NCBI RefSeq assembly: GCF_001050345.1
Contig: NZ_LFMW01000002.1
Location: 186,001 to 250,000 of the forward strand
Origin: Pseudomonas fildesensis
GTDB taxonomy: Bacteria; Pseudomonadota; Gammaproteobacteria; Pseudomonadales; Pseudomonadaceae
DNA: 64,000 bases
Reading direction: 5' to 3'
The notes beneath the pieces were generated by a model. It saw nothing but the letters and a program-made list of their open reading frames with translations. It ran no database searches and was not told where the DNA came from. The translations under genes and the position numbers were made by a program. Below, piece by piece: positions 1-9,643 of this stretch (the stretch's first letter is position 1; every line of letters starts with the position of its first letter).

Positions 1-160
1 CGCCCAGCTCGATGCACAGGCTTAGCGCAGTAAAGGCTGCAGAAAGCAGGATCGCGATGGCAAACAAAGCGCCGTCCGGGGAGGGCAGCGCCGCATTGAC
101 TCCCAGGGACGTCGCACAAATGGCCAATAGCAACATGGCAAATACCAGCATTCCTTTCAT
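1..160 (-). CDS. Small membrane protein, partial at window edge
   Basis: The reading frame opens at an ATG at 160 and runs off the left edge without a stop, giving 53 visible residues. The start reads MKGMLVFAMLLLAICATSLG, and a second apolar stretch (about residues 33-47) follows a short polar loop. This suggests two membrane segments of a very small inner-membrane protein. I do not recognise a family. The 3' end and any neighbours lie outside the window, so function cannot be inferred. The frame is genuine-looking because hydrophobicity is continuous and the start is in the expected place. Confidence 0.45.
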   Translation of the reverse strand, partial: MKGMLVFAMLLLAICATSLGVNAALPSPDGALFAIAILLSAAFTALSLCIELG

Positions 161-617
161 CGACCCGTACACCCTTGCCCTGTAGGTGGGGCAGTGTGGC
201 GACCCCGGATGATTTTGAAAAGTCCCTGGCTTTGCCTGAGCGGTAACGTTTCAGGGCGTGTGGCGACAAAAACTGCCGGCGATATAACCATTGAATGGGT
301 ACTTGTGCACATTGGTTGCTGCATGTGTAACCTGATTGTCGACCGCCTTTGAAGCGCGCCATTTGCCTGCAATGGAAATTTAAGTCAATGAAAAATCTGG
401 CTTTTTTTTATTGGTGAAAAAATCGTCAGTTTGACTGCGGGCCCCATTCCATGGGGGTTTGGGCGAGTTAAAGGTGGGTTGTCCACCGAGTTATCCACAG
501 CTTCTGTGGATTGTCCCGAGCGCTTGCTCTAGAACGGGCGTGCAGGGTTTTTTCAGCTTTACCTGTACGAAAAAAAGAGTAGAGTGGCGCGCCTTCCGTT
601 CTGTCCCACAGTGCTTT
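161..617. other. Intergenic region with a DnaA-box-like site
   Basis: This 457-base gap separates the divergent edge gene and the Sel1-like gene. Composition is less GC-rich than its neighbours. A perfect DnaA-box nonamer TTATCCACA is at 491-499, and the inverted near-match TGTGGATTG follows at about 505-513, so that CCACAG-CTT-CTGTGG forms a small palindrome. No convincing ORF is seen; the open frame at 157-372 on the minus strand has no family resemblance and no ribosome site. Promoters for both flanking genes presumably lie here, but I cannot place them with confidence. Confidence 0.4.
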
Positions 618-941
618 ATGAAGTTTCGTTCAGTACCACCTTCTGTTACCGACACTCCCCAGACTGTTACCGCACCCAAGCGTTTCTCCTTGAAAGTTGC
701 TTTGTGGCTGCTCGACAGCCCGCGCCTGGGGCACAGCACCAATGTCAAACATTTCGCCGGCCGCTTGCTCAAACAGCCGGCCCGTGAAGGCGTTGTGGCG
801 GCGCAGAGCCGCTTGGGCCAGTTGATGTGCCGTGAATGCGGCAACGCTCGCGACCGTCGCATCGGCCACGACCTGCTGCGCCTGGCCGCCCGTGCCGGCG
901 ACCGCCGCGCCCAGCGCGAATTGGGCCAGGTCGAAGACTGA
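618..941 (+). CDS. Sel1-repeat-like small protein
   Basis: This is a 107-residue protein. The C-terminal half (about residues 60-105) carries a Sel1/TPR-like pattern: AAQSRLGQLMCRECG, then LLRLAARAGDRRAQRELGQ. That fits one to one and a half Sel1 helices pairs, which in this family mediate protein-protein contacts. I chose the ATG at 618 (MKFRSVPPSV) over the longer frame from 459, because the upstream codons read like non-coding sequence (Cys/Trp-rich and unlike the rest). No signal peptide or membrane segment is visible. It lies 46 bases before rmuC in the same direction and may be co-transcribed. Role unknown. Confidence 0.7.
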   Translation: MKFRSVPPSVTDTPQTVTAPKRFSLKVALWLLDSPRLGHSTNVKHFAGRLLKQPAREGVVAAQSRLGQLMCRECGNARDRRIGHDLLRLAARAGDRRAQRELGQVED

Positions 942-987
942 GCTGTCTTCCGGCCCTGTGCTTGGTTAACCTTGTTCTTTTTCGGTA

Positions 988-2481
988 ATGGCAGAAATGG
1001 CGATGGTTTTTGACTGGACCAGTATTGCCTTGGGTCTTGCGGCTGCTGCAGTGCCGTTATTGGCTGTGTGCTGGCAGCTCCAGCGGCGGCTGACCGCGCG
1101 CACCACCGGCTGGGAGTTGCTCGAAGAGCGCCTGGCCACCGCGCAATTGGCCCAGGAAGGGCTGGCCGCTCAACTGGACGCCAGTCGCGACGAGATCAGC
1201 GACCTGAGCCAGGCCAATGCGGCCAAGCAGGCCGACCTCGCCGCTGTGCGCCGTGAAGTCGAGCTGCTGCAGATAGACCGCGATAATGCCCGCGACGCCT
1301 CGCATGCGTGGAACCTCGACCGCAGCGCCAAGGAAACCGAACTGCGCCGCCTCGACGCCTTGTCCGCCGCCCTGCGCGCCGAACTGCGTGAGCAGCAGGA
1401 AAGCCATCAACAACGCCTCGCCGACCTGCAAGGCTCGCGTGACGAACTGCGTGCGCAGTTTGCCGAGCTGGCCGGGAAAATCTTCGACGAGCGCGAACAG
1501 CGTTTTGCCGAAACCAGCCAGGAGCGTCTGGGCCAATTGCTCGACCCGCTCAAGGAGCGCATCCAGTCCTTTGAAAAACGCGTCGAAGAAAGCTACCAGA
1601 ACGAAGCCCGCGAACGTTTTTCCCTGGCCAAGGAGCTTGAGCGCCTACAGCAGTTGAACCTGCGCCTGTCGGACGAAGCCACCAACCTGACTCGCGCGCT
1701 CAAGGGCCAGAAAACCCAGGGTAACTGGGGTGAGCTGATTCTTGAGCGCGTGCTCGAGCATGCCGGCCTGGAGAAGGGCCGCGAGTACCAGACCCAAGTC
1801 AGCCTCAAGGGGCCGGACGGTGAGCGCTTCCAGCCGGACGTGCTGATCATGTTGCCCGGCGACAAGCAGGTGGTGGTGGACTCCAAGGTCAGCCTGACCG
1901 CCTATCAACAATACGTCGCGGCGGATGACGAAGTGATCGGCCAAGCGGCGTTGAAGCAGCATGTGCTGTCCTTGCGCAATCACGTCAAAGGCTTGGCCGG
2001 CAAGGATTACAAACGCCTGGAAGGCTTGCACAGCCTGGATTTCGTTTTGCTGTTTGTGCCGATTGAAGCGGCATTTTCCGCTGCCTTGCAGGCCGAACCG
2101 AACCTGTTCCAGGAAGCGTTCGACCGCCATATCGTTATCGTCAGCCCCACCACCTTGCTCGCTACCCTGCGGGTGATCGACAGCCTGTGGAAGCAGGAGC
2201 GCCAGAGCCAGAATGCCCGCGAAATCGCCGAGCGTGCCGGCTGGCTGTACGACAAATTTGTGCTGTTTATCCAGGACCTGGATGAAGTGGGCAATCGTCT
2301 GCAGCAGTTGGATAAGGCTTACAGCGCAGCGCGGAACAAGCTGACAGAGGGACGCGGCAATCTGGTCAGCCGCACCGAGCAACTCAGGCTGCTCGGCGCT
2401 CGCGCCAGTAAAAGCTTGCCGGCGGATCTGCTGGAGCGGGCGATGACCGATGCCGACGGTGTGGCGCATGTCCCGGAATAA
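988..2481 (+). CDS. rmuC: DNA recombination protein RmuC
   Basis: A 497-residue RmuC-family protein. Residues about 8-30 (WTSIALGLAAAAVPLLAVCW) are a single membrane anchor. Residues about 35-230 are a long coiled coil rich in Glu, Gln, Leu and Ala. The C-terminal half holds the conserved RmuC nuclease-like domain, recognisable from GNWGELILERVLEHAGL, FQPDVLIMLPGDKQVVVDSKVSL and FDRHIVIVSPTTLLATLRVI. RmuC limits inversions at short repeats in E. coli, and the fold is related to restriction endonucleases. ATGs at 988, 997 and 1003 are all possible starts and none has a clear Shine-Dalgarno. The longer forms are preferred because they keep the membrane anchor. It converges on the hybrid kinase gene. 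Confidence 0.9.
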   Translation: MAEMAMVFDWTSIALGLAAAAVPLLAVCWQLQRRLTARTTGWELLEERLATAQLAQEGLAAQLDASRDEISDLSQANAAKQADLAAVRREVELLQIDRDNARDASHAWNLDRSAKETELRRLDALSAALRAELREQQESHQQRLADLQGSRDELRAQFAELAGKIFDEREQRFAETSQERLGQLLDPLKERIQSFEKRVEESYQNEARERFSLAKELERLQQLNLRLSDEATNLTRALKGQKTQGNWGELILERVLEHAGLEKGREYQTQVSLKGPDGERFQPDVLIMLPGDKQVVVDSKVSLTAYQQYVAADDEVIGQAALKQHVLSLRNHVKGLAGKDYKRLEGLHSLDFVLLFVPIEAAFSAALQAEPNLFQEAFDRHIVIVSPTTLLATLRVIDSLWKQERQSQNAREIAERAGWLYDKFVLFIQDLDEVGNRLQQLDKAYSAARNKLTEGRGNLVSRTEQLRLLGARASKSLPADLLERAMTDADGVAHVPE

Positions 2482-2490
2482 ACACAGGCC

Positions 2491-2514
2491 CAAATGTGGG
2501 ACGGGCGGGCTTGC
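2491..2514. repeat. REP-like fragment between convergent genes
   Basis: The sequence AAATGTGGGACGGGCGGGCTT matches the conserved arm of the short REP-type palindromes seen elsewhere in this window (49155, 54827, 55707). It is a single arm, sitting in the 44-base gap between the convergent rmuC and hybrid kinase genes. Confidence 0.5.
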
Positions 2515-2525
2515 GTACACCCGAT

Positions 2526-5500
2526 TTACAGTGGCAGGTGTCGACTGATCAGCGCCCGCAACGCCGCCGGTTTCACTGGCTTGGCCAAATAATCCAGCCC
2601 CGCCGCATGCACCTCGGCCACCATCTCCGGACGGCCGTCGGCGCTGATCACGACGCCGGGAATCGGCTCGGCCAACTGCGCCCGCAGCCAACCCATCAAC
2701 TCGGTCCCGGTTTCGCCGTGGTCCAGGTGGTAATCCACCAGCGCCAGTTGCGGGCGCACACCCTCGGCCAGCAACGCGGCGCATTGCGCCTGGTCGGCGG
2801 CGGTCCAGACCTCACAACCCCAGCGCGTCAGCAGGCTGCGCATACCGATCAGGATGCTTTCTTCGTTATCCACGCACAGCACTTGCGCGCCACTTAATGG
2901 CAGGCCGTTTTCCTGGGGCGCCTTGACCGGTGGGCTTGCCTGGTTACGCGCCAGCGGCACGCGCACGCTGAACACGCTGCCCTTGCCCGGCCATGAGCGC
3001 ACGCTAAGGCGATGGTCCAACACGCGGCACAGGCCGTCGGCGATCGCCAGGCCCAGGCCCAGGCCTTTTTCCGCGCGAGTCTGATGGCTGTCCAGGCGTT
3101 TGAATTCCTCGAAGATCACCTTCTGTTTATCCTGTGGGATGCCAGGGCCACGGTCCCAGACTTCCAGGCACAATTCGCCCTTGCGCCGACGTACGCCCAG
3201 CAGCACAGGACCGTCGGCATAACGGAAGGCATTGGTCAGAAAGTTCTGCAAAATTCGCCGCAGCAGCTTGATGTCACTGTCTACCCGCAATCGACTGCCG
3301 CGCAGGCGGAAGCGCAAGCCTTGTTCCTGGGCCAGAGCCTTGAATTCGGCGCCGAGGGTGTCGAACAGCTCGTTGAGGATGAAGGGCTGGCGATGAGGGT
3401 TGATCTTGCCGTTTTCCAGCCGCGAGATGTCCAGGAGGTCGCTGATCAGGTCTTCGGCGGAGCGCAGCGAACTGTCCAGATGCTGCACCAGTTGCCGGGC
3501 TTCGCCGGACAGGCCGTCGTTCTGGTGGGAGAGGGCGGCGGAGAACAGGCGTGCGGCGTTCAGCGGTTGCATCAAGTCATGGCTGACGGCAGCGAGGAAG
3601 CGGGTCTTCGACTGGCTGGCGGACTCGGCCACGCCCTTGGCATCGGTGAGTGCCACATTGAGCTGCGACAGTTCATGGGTGCGCTCGGTCACCCGTTGCT
3701 CCAGGCCTTCGTTGGCCTCGGTCAGCGCTTGCTCGGCTTCGCGGTAGGCGGTGATGTCGGTGAAACTCATGACAAAACCGCCGCCGGGCATCGGGTTGCC
3801 GATCAGCTCGATCACCCGACCATTCGGAAACAGCCGCTCGGACGTATGCGCGCGGCCCTGGCGCATCCAGTGCAGGCGGCGCGCCACGTGCACCTCAGCT
3901 TCGCCCGGCCCGCACAGGCCGCGCTCGGCGTTATAGCGAATAATGTCGGCAATCGGCCGGCCCACGCTGATCAACCCTTCCGGGTAGTTGAACAGCTCAA
4001 GATAGCGGCGGTTCCAGGCCACCAGCTTGAGGGACTGGTCCACCACGCTGATGCCCTGAGTGATGTTTTCGATGGCACCTTGCAGCAGCGCCCGATTGAA
4101 TTGCAGCACCTCGGACGCTTCGTCGGCGATCCGTACTACGTCTTCCAGCTGCATTTCCCGACCTTCAATGGCCGCTTTCACTACAGCCCGTGTTGAAGAA
4201 GCACCGAGTACCCCTGCCAGCAGACGTTCGGTGTGGGCGATCCAATCGTTGTCGGCATTCTGGTTGGGGTTGAAGCCTTTGCCCTGGCGATAGGCAAAGC
4301 GGATAAAACTCTGCTGGGCACGTTCCTCACCGACAAAGCGCGCGGCCAGGCTGAGCAAGTCGCTGATCTGTACCGACAACATGGAGCGCGCGCTCGCGCG
4401 TTGGCTGGTTTCCTGGCCGATAAAACGCCCGGCCTGCCAGTGCTCGGAAACGCGCGTGCGCGACAGCATCGAGACCCAGACAAAGAGCGTGAAGTTGCCG
4501 GCCAGGGCGAACACCGTACCCAGGGTCAGCGAGGTGACCGAGAGGCCAAAGGGGTGCGAATGCAACCATGTCATGCCGGGGAACAGGCTGAACGACCAGC
4601 CGAGACTTTTCGCGGTCACCGGTAGGACCAAGGTGTAAAACCACAGGAACGTGCCCGCTGCCAAGCCGGCAAACACGCCGCGCCGGTTGGCCTGCTTCCA
4701 ATACAGCGCGCCGAGCATCGCGGGAGCCAGTTGGGTCACGGCAGCGAAGGCGATTTGGCCGATGGTCGCCAGGCTCGCGGTGGAGCCGAGCAAACGGTAA
4801 CTGACGTAGGCCAGCAGCAGGATGATCACAATGCTGACCCGGCGTACCGACAGCATCCAGTGGCGGAACACTTCGAACGGCCGCTCTGCGCTGGAGCGGC
4901 GCAACAGCCAGGGCAGGAGCATGTCGTTGGAGACCATGGTCGACAAGGCGATGCTCGCCACGATCACCATGCCGGTGGCTGCCGACGCACCGCCGATAAA
5001 CGCCAGCACCGCCAGCGCCGGATGGGCTTCGGCCATGGGCAGGCTGATCACATAGGAATCCGGCATTACCGAGCCGGGTAACAGCATCTTGCCGCCCAGG
5101 GCGATCGGTACTACAAACAGTGCGGCAAGAATCAGGTACGCGGGAAACACCCACTTGGCCAGGCGCAGATCCTGCGGGTCGATGTTCTCAACCACCGTCA
5201 CGTGGAATTGCCGAGGCAGGCAGATGATCGCCATCATGGCCACGCCGGTTTGTACCACCATCGAAGGCCAGTTAACGGTTTCTTTCCAATACTCCTCCAG
5301 CCGTGGCGCCAGCATGGCCTGGCTGAACAGGTCGCCGAAACCGTCGTACAGGCCGTAGGTCACAAACGCGCCGACGGCGAGGAACGCGAACAGCTTGACC
5401 AGGGATTCAAAGGCAATCGCCAGCACCATGCCACGGTGGTGTTCGGTGGCGTCGAGGTTGCGCGTACCGAAGACGATGGTGAACAACGCCAGCACCAGCG

Positions 5501-5996
5501 ATACGATCAAGGCGGTGTCCTGGGCGCGTGTGCCCGTGGTGTCGGCACCGGCGCCGATCAGCAGGTTCACGCCCAGCACGATGCCTTTGAGTTGCAGGGC
5601 GATGTAGGGCAGCACACCCACCAGGCAGATCAATGCGACCACCACGGCGAGGGATTGGGATTTGCCGTAGCGGGCGGCGATAAAGTCGGCGATGGAGGTG
5701 ATGTTCTCCTGTTTGCTGATCAGGATCATCTTCTGCAGCACCCAGGGTGCCAGTACCAGCAACAGCACCGGTCCGAGGTAGATCGGTAAAAACGCCCACA
5801 ACTGTTCGGCTGCCTGGCCTACGGCGCCGAAGAAGGTCCAGCTGGTGCAATACACCGCCAGCGACAGGCTATATACCCAGGCGCGCACGCGGGGTGGCAG
5901 CGGCGCATGGCGACGGTCACCGTAAAAGGCGATGGCAAACATAATGGCCATATAGGCCAGGGCAACGGCGGCGATTAGCCCGCTGGACAGCGTCAT
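2526..5996 (-). CDS. Hybrid sensor histidine kinase with SSS-family transporter domain
   Basis: This 1156-residue multidomain sensor starts with a sodium:solute-symporter-like region of about 13 membrane helices (roughly residues 1-500), as in CbrA. A PAS-like domain follows (about 625-735), then a coiled coil, a HisKA domain with phospho-acceptor His806 in SHDLMQPLNAARLF, a HATPase domain (NFLTNAFRYADG, DRGPGIP, GLGLGLAI), and a C-terminal receiver with Asp1088 in LALVDYHLD. The length and order match the P. aeruginosa PA3271 type of orphan sensor. The ATG at 5996 is preferred over 6011 because GGAG lies 7 bases upstream of it. The ligand is unknown; the SSS part could sense or transport a small solute. 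No response-regulator gene is adjacent. Confidence 0.85.
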   Translation of the reverse strand: MTLSSGLIAAVALAYMAIMFAIAFYGDRRHAPLPPRVRAWVYSLSLAVYCTSWTFFGAVGQAAEQLWAFLPIYLGPVLLLVLAPWVLQKMILISKQENITSIADFIAARYGKSQSLAVVVALICLVGVLPYIALQLKGIVLGVNLLIGAGADTTGTRAQDTALIVSLVLALFTIVFGTRNLDATEHHRGMVLAIAFESLVKLFAFLAVGAFVTYGLYDGFGDLFSQAMLAPRLEEYWKETVNWPSMVVQTGVAMMAIICLPRQFHVTVVENIDPQDLRLAKWVFPAYLILAALFVVPIALGGKMLLPGSVMPDSYVISLPMAEAHPALAVLAFIGGASAATGMVIVASIALSTMVSNDMLLPWLLRRSSAERPFEVFRHWMLSVRRVSIVIILLLAYVSYRLLGSTASLATIGQIAFAAVTQLAPAMLGALYWKQANRRGVFAGLAAGTFLWFYTLVLPVTAKSLGWSFSLFPGMTWLHSHPFGLSVTSLTLGTVFALAGNFTLFVWVSMLSRTRVSEHWQAGRFIGQETSQRASARSMLSVQISDLLSLAARFVGEERAQQSFIRFAYRQGKGFNPNQNADNDWIAHTERLLAGVLGASSTRAVVKAAIEGREMQLEDVVRIADEASEVLQFNRALLQGAIENITQGISVVDQSLKLVAWNRRYLELFNYPEGLISVGRPIADIIRYNAERGLCGPGEAEVHVARRLHWMRQGRAHTSERLFPNGRVIELIGNPMPGGGFVMSFTDITAYREAEQALTEANEGLEQRVTERTHELSQLNVALTDAKGVAESASQSKTRFLAAVSHDLMQPLNAARLFSAALSHQNDGLSGEARQLVQHLDSSLRSAEDLISDLLDISRLENGKINPHRQPFILNELFDTLGAEFKALAQEQGLRFRLRGSRLRVDSDIKLLRRILQNFLTNAFRYADGPVLLGVRRRKGELCLEVWDRGPGIPQDKQKVIFEEFKRLDSHQTRAEKGLGLGLAIADGLCRVLDHRLSVRSWPGKGSVFSVRVPLARNQASPPVKAPQENGLPLSGAQVLCVDNEESILIGMRSLLTRWGCEVWTAADQAQCAALLAEGVRPQLALVDYHLDHGETGTELMGWLRAQLAEPIPGVVISADGRPEMVAEVHAAGLDYLAKPVKPAALRALISRHLPL

Positions 5997-6110
5997 GGTA
6001 ACTCCGGACATAAGAACACCCGGGCATTCCAGGCCCGGTGGGACAGTCTCGCATGATGCTTGGGGTTAGTCAGTGTCGACCAAGGTCTGAGCGCGACTTG
6101 ATGTCGCGGT

Positions 6111-6494
6111 TTAGCGGGGTGGCAGGGTTTTCTGACGCAGGATATAGATCGTCACCAGCACGGCGCTGGTCAGCATGAAGCCGCGTGCCCACGGCAACGG
6201 CACCAGGTAGCTGGAGAAACCGATGCTCAGCCACATCAAGCCGATGGCGTAGACCTTGCCCTTGAGCGGGATGCCGTTGCCGTCGAGATAGTCACGAATC
6301 CACGGGCCCAGGCGCGGGTGTTCCACCAGCCAGTGGTAGAAGCGCGGGGAGCTTCGAGCGAAGCAGGCGGCGGCGAGCAAGAGGAAGGGGGTTGTCGGCA
6401 AGACCGGCAGGAAAATGCCGATCACTCCCAGCGCTACGCTCAACCAGCCGATGGCCAGCAGCGCGTAACGCAGGAGCAGCGAGCGGTTGCCCAT
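6111..6494 (-). CDS. YbaN-like DUF454 inner-membrane protein
   Basis: A protein of about 127 residues of the DUF454 (YbaN) family. The signature appears as LGVIGIFLPVLPTTPFLLLAAACFARSSPRFYHWL in the first half, followed by a soluble turn and two more membrane helices ending in ILRQKTLPPR. Function in this family is not established. The ATG at 6494 is the first methionine; a TTG at 6509 would add five residues. It lies only about 20 bases downstream of the YecA-family gene on the same strand, so the two are probably one transcript. Confidence 0.8.
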   Translation of the reverse strand: MGNRSLLLRYALLAIGWLSVALGVIGIFLPVLPTTPFLLLAAACFARSSPRFYHWLVEHPRLGPWIRDYLDGNGIPLKGKVYAIGLMWLSIGFSSYLVPLPWARGFMLTSAVLVTIYILRQKTLPPR

Positions 6495-6514
6495 GGGTGT
6501 CACGGGCAAACGAC

Positions 6515-7102
6515 TCAGTGGTGACGTGGCTTGAGGATCGCCGGTTTTTCGTCAGGTGCGTTGCACAGCAGGTACAGGGCGGTGAGTGCTTCCGGGATCT
6601 GAACGATCATGTCGTCCATCAGGTTGGCGTCGGTGGCGATGTCGGAGAATTCCGGCTGGTCGTCGAACAGGCCCGAACCGACCATGATCGGCAGCAGCAT
6701 TTCGCTGACTTCTTCCTCGGCGGTTTCGAACCAGGCAGCTTCGCGCAGGAACACGCCTTCCATAAAGCCGATGCACCAGCCGCGCAGGTCGGAATCGTCC
6801 GGATCTTCGCCCAGGTCCAGATCGCACGGCAGCTCGAATTCCTCATCCGAGGCCAATTGGCGACCGATGTGGGCCTTGAGGGCCAGCAGGGTGGATTCGA
6901 TTTCTTCGCGCTGGGCGTCGTCAGCGTAATGAGGTTCTTCGGAGAACAAGGCGTCGATCCATTCACGGTCCGGCACGATGTCGGAAGAGATCGACAGGGC
7001 GGTCAGATAGCCGTGGGCGGCCACGTAGTCCAGCGCCTCGTCATGCAGCTCATCGGCGTCGAGGAAGGCTTGCAGGCGGGTTAGTTGCTCAGCGAAGGAC
7101 AT
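6515..7102 (-). CDS. YecA/YgfB family (UPF0149) protein
   Basis: A 195-residue acidic, soluble, all-helical protein of the UPF0149 (YecA/YgfB) family. It has the family features DADELHDEALDYVAAHGYLTAL near the N-terminus and LRGWCIGFMEGVFLREAAW in the middle. It lacks the C-terminal SEC-C zinc-binding tail found in some YecA proteins and ends in KPAILKPRHH. The molecular role of this family is poorly defined. It is the first gene of a probable two-gene unit with the DUF454 gene. An AAGG about 10 bases upstream of the ATG is a modest ribosome site. Confidence 0.8.
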   Translation of the reverse strand: MSFAEQLTRLQAFLDADELHDEALDYVAAHGYLTALSISSDIVPDREWIDALFSEEPHYADDAQREEIESTLLALKAHIGRQLASDEEFELPCDLDLGEDPDDSDLRGWCIGFMEGVFLREAAWFETAEEEVSEMLLPIMVGSGLFDDQPEFSDIATDANLMDDMIVQIPEALTALYLLCNAPDEKPAILKPRHH

Positions 7103-7429
7103 TGAAGGGTTACCTTGGAAATAATCGATGCTGAATTCTAGGCTTTCTTGAGCGCCCAGGCCAGTGTGGGAGCGGGCTTGCTCGCGATGAGGGCGATTTA
7201 GTGTTGCTGACGGAACATATTCCTCAACGTTTCTGGGCGATTAACCACTTCCGCTATTCGTCAGTCGCGCCCTTTGCCGACCGACGCTCGGGTATACTGC
7301 CGCGTTTTGTGATGCCCCTGCAGGCCAAGCGCTAGCGCAGGAAAAGTTCGCTTACGGATTATTTTCCGTGAAGTAGCGCTTTTTCGGCCAGCCTGTACAG
7401 AGGGATTTCGGCGATATTTGGAGTTTTAC
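7103..7429. other. Intergenic region upstream of recQ
   Basis: This 327-base gap separates the divergent YecA-family gene and recQ. It contains a single REP arm at 7165-7190. A GGGTATACTGCCGCG segment at about 7290-7304 includes TATACT, which would serve as a sigma-70 -10 element, though no good -35 hexamer is seen at the right distance. No coding frame is apparent. Confidence 0.4.
7165..7190 (+). repeat. Single REP element
   Basis: TGTGGGAGCGGGCTTGCTCG followed by CGATGA is a self-complementary REP sequence (GAGCGGGCTTGCTC core) typical of fluorescens-group intergenic palindromes. It is present here as one unit without an inverted partner. Confidence 0.7.
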
Positions 7430-9556
7430 ATGCTCGAGCAGGCTCAACGCGTCCTCAAGGACATCTTCGGCTACGACAGTTTTCGTGGCCGCCAGGGTGC
7501 GATCATTGAGCGCGTAGCCAGTGGCGGTGATGCCCTGGTCCTGATGCCTACCGGTGGCGGCAAGTCATTGTGCTTCCAGGTGCCGGCGTTGCTGCGTAAC
7601 GGCCTGGCCGTAGTAGTTTCGCCGTTGATTGCATTGATGGACGATCAGGTAGCGACCCTGGAGGAACTCGGCGTTGCCGCGGCGGCCTTGAACTCCACCC
7701 TCAGCGCCGAGCAGCAGCGCGACCTGGCCGCGCGCATCAAGCGCGGCGAAGTCAAAATGCTCTACCTGGCCCCAGAGCGACTGGTGCAGCCGCGCATGCT
7801 GGCGTTCCTGCAGAGCCTGGAAATTGCCCTGTTTGCTATCGACGAAGCCCACTGCGTATCGCAATGGGGCCACGATTTCCGTCGCGAATACTTGCAGTTG
7901 GGCCAACTGGCGGAGCTGTTCCCCGATGTTCCGCGCATTGCCCTGACCGCCACTGCCGACAAGCGCACCCGCGAAGAAATCGTCGAGCGCCTGCATTTGC
8001 AGAACGCCGAGCGTTTTCTGTCGAGCTTCGACCGGCCAAATATTTTCTACCGCATCGTGCCCAAAGAGCAGCCGCGCAAACAGTTGCTGGCGTTCCTCTC
8101 CGAGCGGCGCAGCGATGCGGGGATCGTCTATTGCCTGTCGCGCAAAAAGGTTGATGAAGTCGCCGCATTCCTGTGTGAGCAGGGCTACCCGGCGCTGCCG
8201 TATCACGCCGGTTTGCCCAATGAAACGCGCTCCGCTCACCAGAAGCGCTTCCTCAACGAGGAAGGCCTGATCATGGTGGCGACCATCGCGTTCGGCATGG
8301 GTATCGACAAATCCAACGTGCGTTTCGTGGCCCACATGGACCTGCCAAAGTCCCTTGAGGCTTACTATCAGGAAACCGGCCGTGCCGGACGTGATGGCCT
8401 GCCGGCGGATGCCTGGATGGTCTACGGCCTGCAGGATGTGGTGATGCTCAAGCAGATGCTGCAGAACTCTGAAGGCGACGAACGCCACAAACGCCTGGAG
8501 CAGCACAAACTCGACGCCATGCTGTCGCTGTGTGAAGAGACCCGCTGCCGCCGCCAGACCCTGCTGGCGTATTTTGACGAAGACATGCCGCAGCCGTGCG
8601 GCCACTGCGACAACTGTGTGGACGGCGTACAGACGTGGGACGCCACCGAACCGGCGCGCCAGGCGTTGTCGGCGATCTACCGCACCGGCCAACGTTACGG
8701 CGTGGGGCATCTGGTGGATGTGTTGCTGGGCAAGGACAACGAAAAAGTGCGCAGCTTCGGCCACGAAAAACTCTCGGTCTACGGCGTCGGCAAGGCTCGC
8801 GCCGAAGGCGAGTGGCGTTCGTTGTTCCGGCAGATGGTCGCGCGTGGGCTTGTGGACATTGATATCGAAGGATTCGGCGGCCTGCGCTTGAACGACAGCT
8901 GCCGTCCGTTGCTCAAGGGCGAAGTGAGCCTGGAGCTGCGTCGTGACCTCAAGCCGCAAACCACAGCAAAGAGCAGCACCAGCCAGGCCAGCCAACTCGT
9001 GCGTGGCGAAGAGCGCGAACAGTGGGAAGCCTTGCGCACGCTGCGGCGCAAGTTGGCGCAGGAGCACAGTGTGCCGCCTTATGTCATCTTCCCCGACTCC
9101 ACCTTGCTGGAGATGCTGCGCGAGCAGCCGACCACCTTGGCCGAAATGGGCAGGGTCAGCGGCGTAGGTGCGCGTAAGCTGGAACGCTACGGTCAGGCCT
9201 TCCTCGAAGTGCTCGGCGGCCAGGCCGAACCGCCAAAGGAAGTGGCTGATATTCGCCACGAACTGATCAGCCTGGCGCGTGCCGGTATGACCCCGATCCA
9301 GATCGCCGGCCAGCTGCAATGCTCGGAAAAGAATGTCTACACCTTGCTCGCTGAGTCCATCGGCAAGCAGCAGCTGTCGTTGGAGCAGGCCCTTGATTTA
9401 CCTGAGGATTTGCTCGGTGAAATCCAGGATGCATTCCTCGACGGCGAAGGCGAATTGCCACCTGTTTCAGAGATAGCGCCGCTGTTTACCGGGCGTGTTC
9501 CTGAGGGTGTCTTGTACTGTGTACGTGCCGCTTTGCAGTCTGAGTTCGAAATTTAG
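7430..9556 (+). CDS. recQ: ATP-dependent DNA helicase RecQ
   Basis: A 708-residue RecQ helicase that unwinds DNA in the 3'-5' direction for recombinational repair. The start at 7430 is set by TTGGAG seven bases upstream; the in-frame TTG at 7418 lies inside that ribosome site. Walker A is [17 protein letters not shown], the DEAH box is [15 protein letters not shown], and motif VI is [13 protein letters not shown]. The zinc-binding Cys cluster ([17 protein letters not shown]) marks the RQC region, and an HRDC domain (about 525-605) follows. A further C-terminal segment of about 100 residues, beyond the E. coli length, contains a helix-turn-helix-like motif ([21 protein letters not shown]). MarR and plpD genes lie downstream, an association also recalled from P. 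aeruginosa. Confidence 0.95.
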   Translation: MLEQAQRVLKDIFGYDSFRGRQGAIIERVASGGDALVLMPTGGGKSLCFQVPALLRNGLAVVVSPLIALMDDQVATLEELGVAAAALNSTLSAEQQRDLAARIKRGEVKMLYLAPERLVQPRMLAFLQSLEIALFAIDEAHCVSQWGHDFRREYLQLGQLAELFPDVPRIALTATADKRTREEIVERLHLQNAERFLSSFDRPNIFYRIVPKEQPRKQLLAFLSERRSDAGIVYCLSRKKVDEVAAFLCEQGYPALPYHAGLPNETRSAHQKRFLNEEGLIMVATIAFGMGIDKSNVRFVAHMDLPKSLEAYYQETGRAGRDGLPADAWMVYGLQDVVMLKQMLQNSEGDERHKRLEQHKLDAMLSLCEETRCRRQTLLAYFDEDMPQPCGHCDNCVDGVQTWDATEPARQALSAIYRTGQRYGVGHLVDVLLGKDNEKVRSFGHEKLSVYGVGKARAEGEWRSLFRQMVARGLVDIDIEGFGGLRLNDSCRPLLKGEVSLELRRDLKPQTTAKSSTSQASQLVRGEEREQWEALRTLRRKLAQEHSVPPYVIFPDSTLLEMLREQPTTLAEMGRVSGVGARKLERYGQAFLEVLGGQAEPPKEVADIRHELISLARAGMTPIQIAGQLQCSEKNVYTLLAESIGKQQLSLEQALDLPEDLLGEIQDAFLDGEGELPPVSEIAPLFTGRVPEGVLYCVRAALQSEFEI

Positions 9557-9628
9557 TGTGCCAATTACGACAATGTAACGAATCAGTACATACCAGGCCT
9601 TGCCTACTGACATGGCTCATGCTTAGCT

Positions 9629-9643
9629 GACTAATAATTAGCC
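9629..9643. promoter_or_regulatory. Palindromic operator candidate before the MarR gene
   Basis: GACTAATAATTAGCC is a near-perfect 15-base inverted repeat (GRCTAAT-W-ATTAGYC) located 35 bases upstream of the MarR-family start. MarR proteins bind such AT-rich palindromes and usually repress their own gene, so this is a plausible autoregulatory site. Binding is inferred. Confidence 0.5.

Noticed and set aside
157..372. 71-residue open frame on the minus strand near the left edge
   Set aside because: No ribosome site, overlaps the start of the edge membrane protein, and the residue content is not protein-like.
7565..9319. 584-residue open frame antisense to recQ
   Set aside because: Shadow frame; all RecQ motifs are on the plus strand in a complete gene.
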